Part shown: positions 63,292-64,000 of the stretch, piece by piece
Layout: every line of letters begins with the position of its first letter
Numbering within the stretch: the stretch's first letter is position 1
NCBI GenBank assembly: GCA_028284625.1
Contig: JANQRH010000008.1
Coordinates: 1 to 64,000 of the forward strand
Direction: 5' to 3'
DNA from: Afifellaceae bacterium
GTDB taxonomy: Bacteria; Pseudomonadota; Alphaproteobacteria; Rhizobiales; Afifellaceae
DNA: 64,000 nt
Notes under the pieces: generated by a model
Told to the model about the DNA's origin: nothing
Database searches by the model: none
Seen by the model: only the letters and a program-made list of their open reading frames with translations
Made by a program: the position numbers and the translations under genes

Positions 63292-64000
63292 TCAGAGCGA
63301 GGGCAGATCAGCCAACGGCTCGCCCATCCACTTCTGATGCAGCGCGTCGAGCGAACCGTTCATCTTGCTGAAGAAGATGAACGTGTCGAGCCAGCGCAGC
63401 AGGTCGGACTCGCCGTGTCGCACGCCCATATGGGCCGGGCTCGTGCGGATCTTGTAGACGGTCGCGAATTCCGTGTCCGGGTTCTGCTTGGCCAGATCCA
63501 CGGCGACGATATTGGCCGTCCCGAAGACATCTACCTGACCTGACAGATATGCCGCAACGGTTGTCGCGTCGTCTTCAAAGCGAACAATGTTGCCATCGGG
63601 ATGGAGTTCGCTGATTGCAAGATCCTGCGTTGTACCCCGCGGCACGCCGATTTTGAGGTCGCCGAGATCCTTGGGATCGCTGACCGCGTGCTCCGCCGGA
63701 CCGAACAAACCGATGAACAGGCCCGAATAGGGCGAGGAGAACATGATCGATTTGGCCCGCGCGGGCGTGGCACCCATCACGGAGATGACAATATCGACCT
63801 TGTTGGTGACCAGGAACGGAATCCGGTTGGCGCCGGTGATCTGCTGCATTTCAAGTTCGACGCCCAGTTGTTCAGCGACCAGATTCGCAATATCGATATC
63901 GAGGCCGGCAGGTTCCTGGTTCTCGTCGACGAAGCCATAAACCGGGACGTCAAGCGGCACACCGATCCGCACCACGCCCGCGTCCAGAATGTCTTGCAGG
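63292..64000 (-). CDS. Family 3 ABC binding protein (amino acid / ectoine type), 5' end cut by window
   Basis: At least 236 residues, open to the window edge: LQDILDAGVVRIGVPLD, GLDIDIANLVAEQLGVELEMQ, DIVISVMGATPARAKSIMFS and FFSKMNGSLDALHQKWMGEPL. These are the marks of polar-amino-acid binding proteins. Next to doeB, a ligand such as ectoine (EhuB-like) is plausible but not proven. The signal peptide would lie beyond base 64000. The track GTG/Met at 63975 is not the true start because the family sequence continues upstream. Confidence 0.85.
   Translation of the reverse strand, partial: LQDILDAGVVRIGVPLDVPVYGFVDENQEPAGLDIDIANLVAEQLGVELEMQQITGANRIPFLVTNKVDIVISVMGATPARAKSIMFSSPYSGLFIGLFGPAEHAVSDPKDLGDLKIGVPRGTTQDLAISELHPDGNIVRFEDDATTVAAYLSGQVDVFGTANIVAVDLAKQNPDTEFATVYKIRTSPAHMGVRHGESDLLRWLDTFIFFSKMNGSLDALHQKWMGEPLADLPSL

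Overview
The window is GC-rich chromosomal DNA from an alphaproteobacterium, most likely a member of the Hyphomicrobiales (Rhizobiales). The left end carries ctrA (3' end cut by the window), the flagellar gene fliJ in its rhizobial form, and sciP, the small CtrA inhibitor found only in alphaproteobacteria. The many ABC sugar importers, a type I sulfatase and ectoine-degradation genes at the right edge fit a marine or salt-exposed heterotroph. The habitat is an inference.

Layout. 1-7.8 kb is core: ctrA, fliJ, a sulfotransferase-fold gene coupled to a class IV aminotransferase, sciP, mnmA, two small envelope proteins, a 2-hydroxyacid dehydrogenase, an acetate-uptake-family transporter and an intact elongator tRNA-Met. 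7.8-17.6 kb is a tRNA-associated island: the last 45 bp of tRNA-Met recur exactly at 17520-17564. Between the copies lie a SorC-type regulator, a sulfatase, a complete CUT1 sugar ABC importer and a GntR-LacI chimeric regulator. No integrase is visible. 17.8-26.8 kb looks like an envelope redox-stress cluster: AraC regulator, cytochrome P460, DUF4142 protein, cupredoxin, RclC-like DUF417 protein, a broken cysteine hydrolase, an alpha/beta hydrolase, a PNPOx-FNR fusion, an RclA-like flavoprotein and dodecin. 27.1-33.4 kb has an HlyD / double-ATPase-permease / ABC-2 exporter. It runs into an nnrS gene whose neighbours on both sides are truncated (one is an nnrU-like start).

33.4-48.9 kb is carbohydrate and polyol territory. 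It holds a GntR regulator with a CUT1 binding protein and permeases; a ribose-type CUT2 importer with an L-xylulose-reductase-like SDR; and a polyol importer with a xylitol/sorbitol-type dehydrogenase, divergent from a SorC regulator, a HAD phosphatase and a ribitol-dehydrogenase-like SDR. 49.2-56.5 kb is a complete importer plus enzymes typical of non-phosphorylative deoxy-sugar or sugar-acid breakdown: mutarotase, amidohydrolase/lactonase, enolase-superfamily dehydratase and RraA-like aldolase. 56.6-61.9 kb is an unusual group: a class III CoA-transferase translationally coupled to a binding-protein-like protein without a signal peptide, two MaoC-type hydratases, a Gfo/Idh/MocA oxidoreductase and an IclR regulator. 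62.2-64 kb holds a DoeB-like deacetylase and a family 3 binding protein, cut by the window end.

Common threads. All six exported binding-protein genes are followed within about 8-24 bp by a strong stem-loop. Two CUT1 importers lack an ATPase gene and probably borrow a MalK-type subunit. Gene debris at several junctions (WD40 repeat, nnrU start, mutarotase start, permease segment) shows that the accessory region was built by repeated insertion and deletion.
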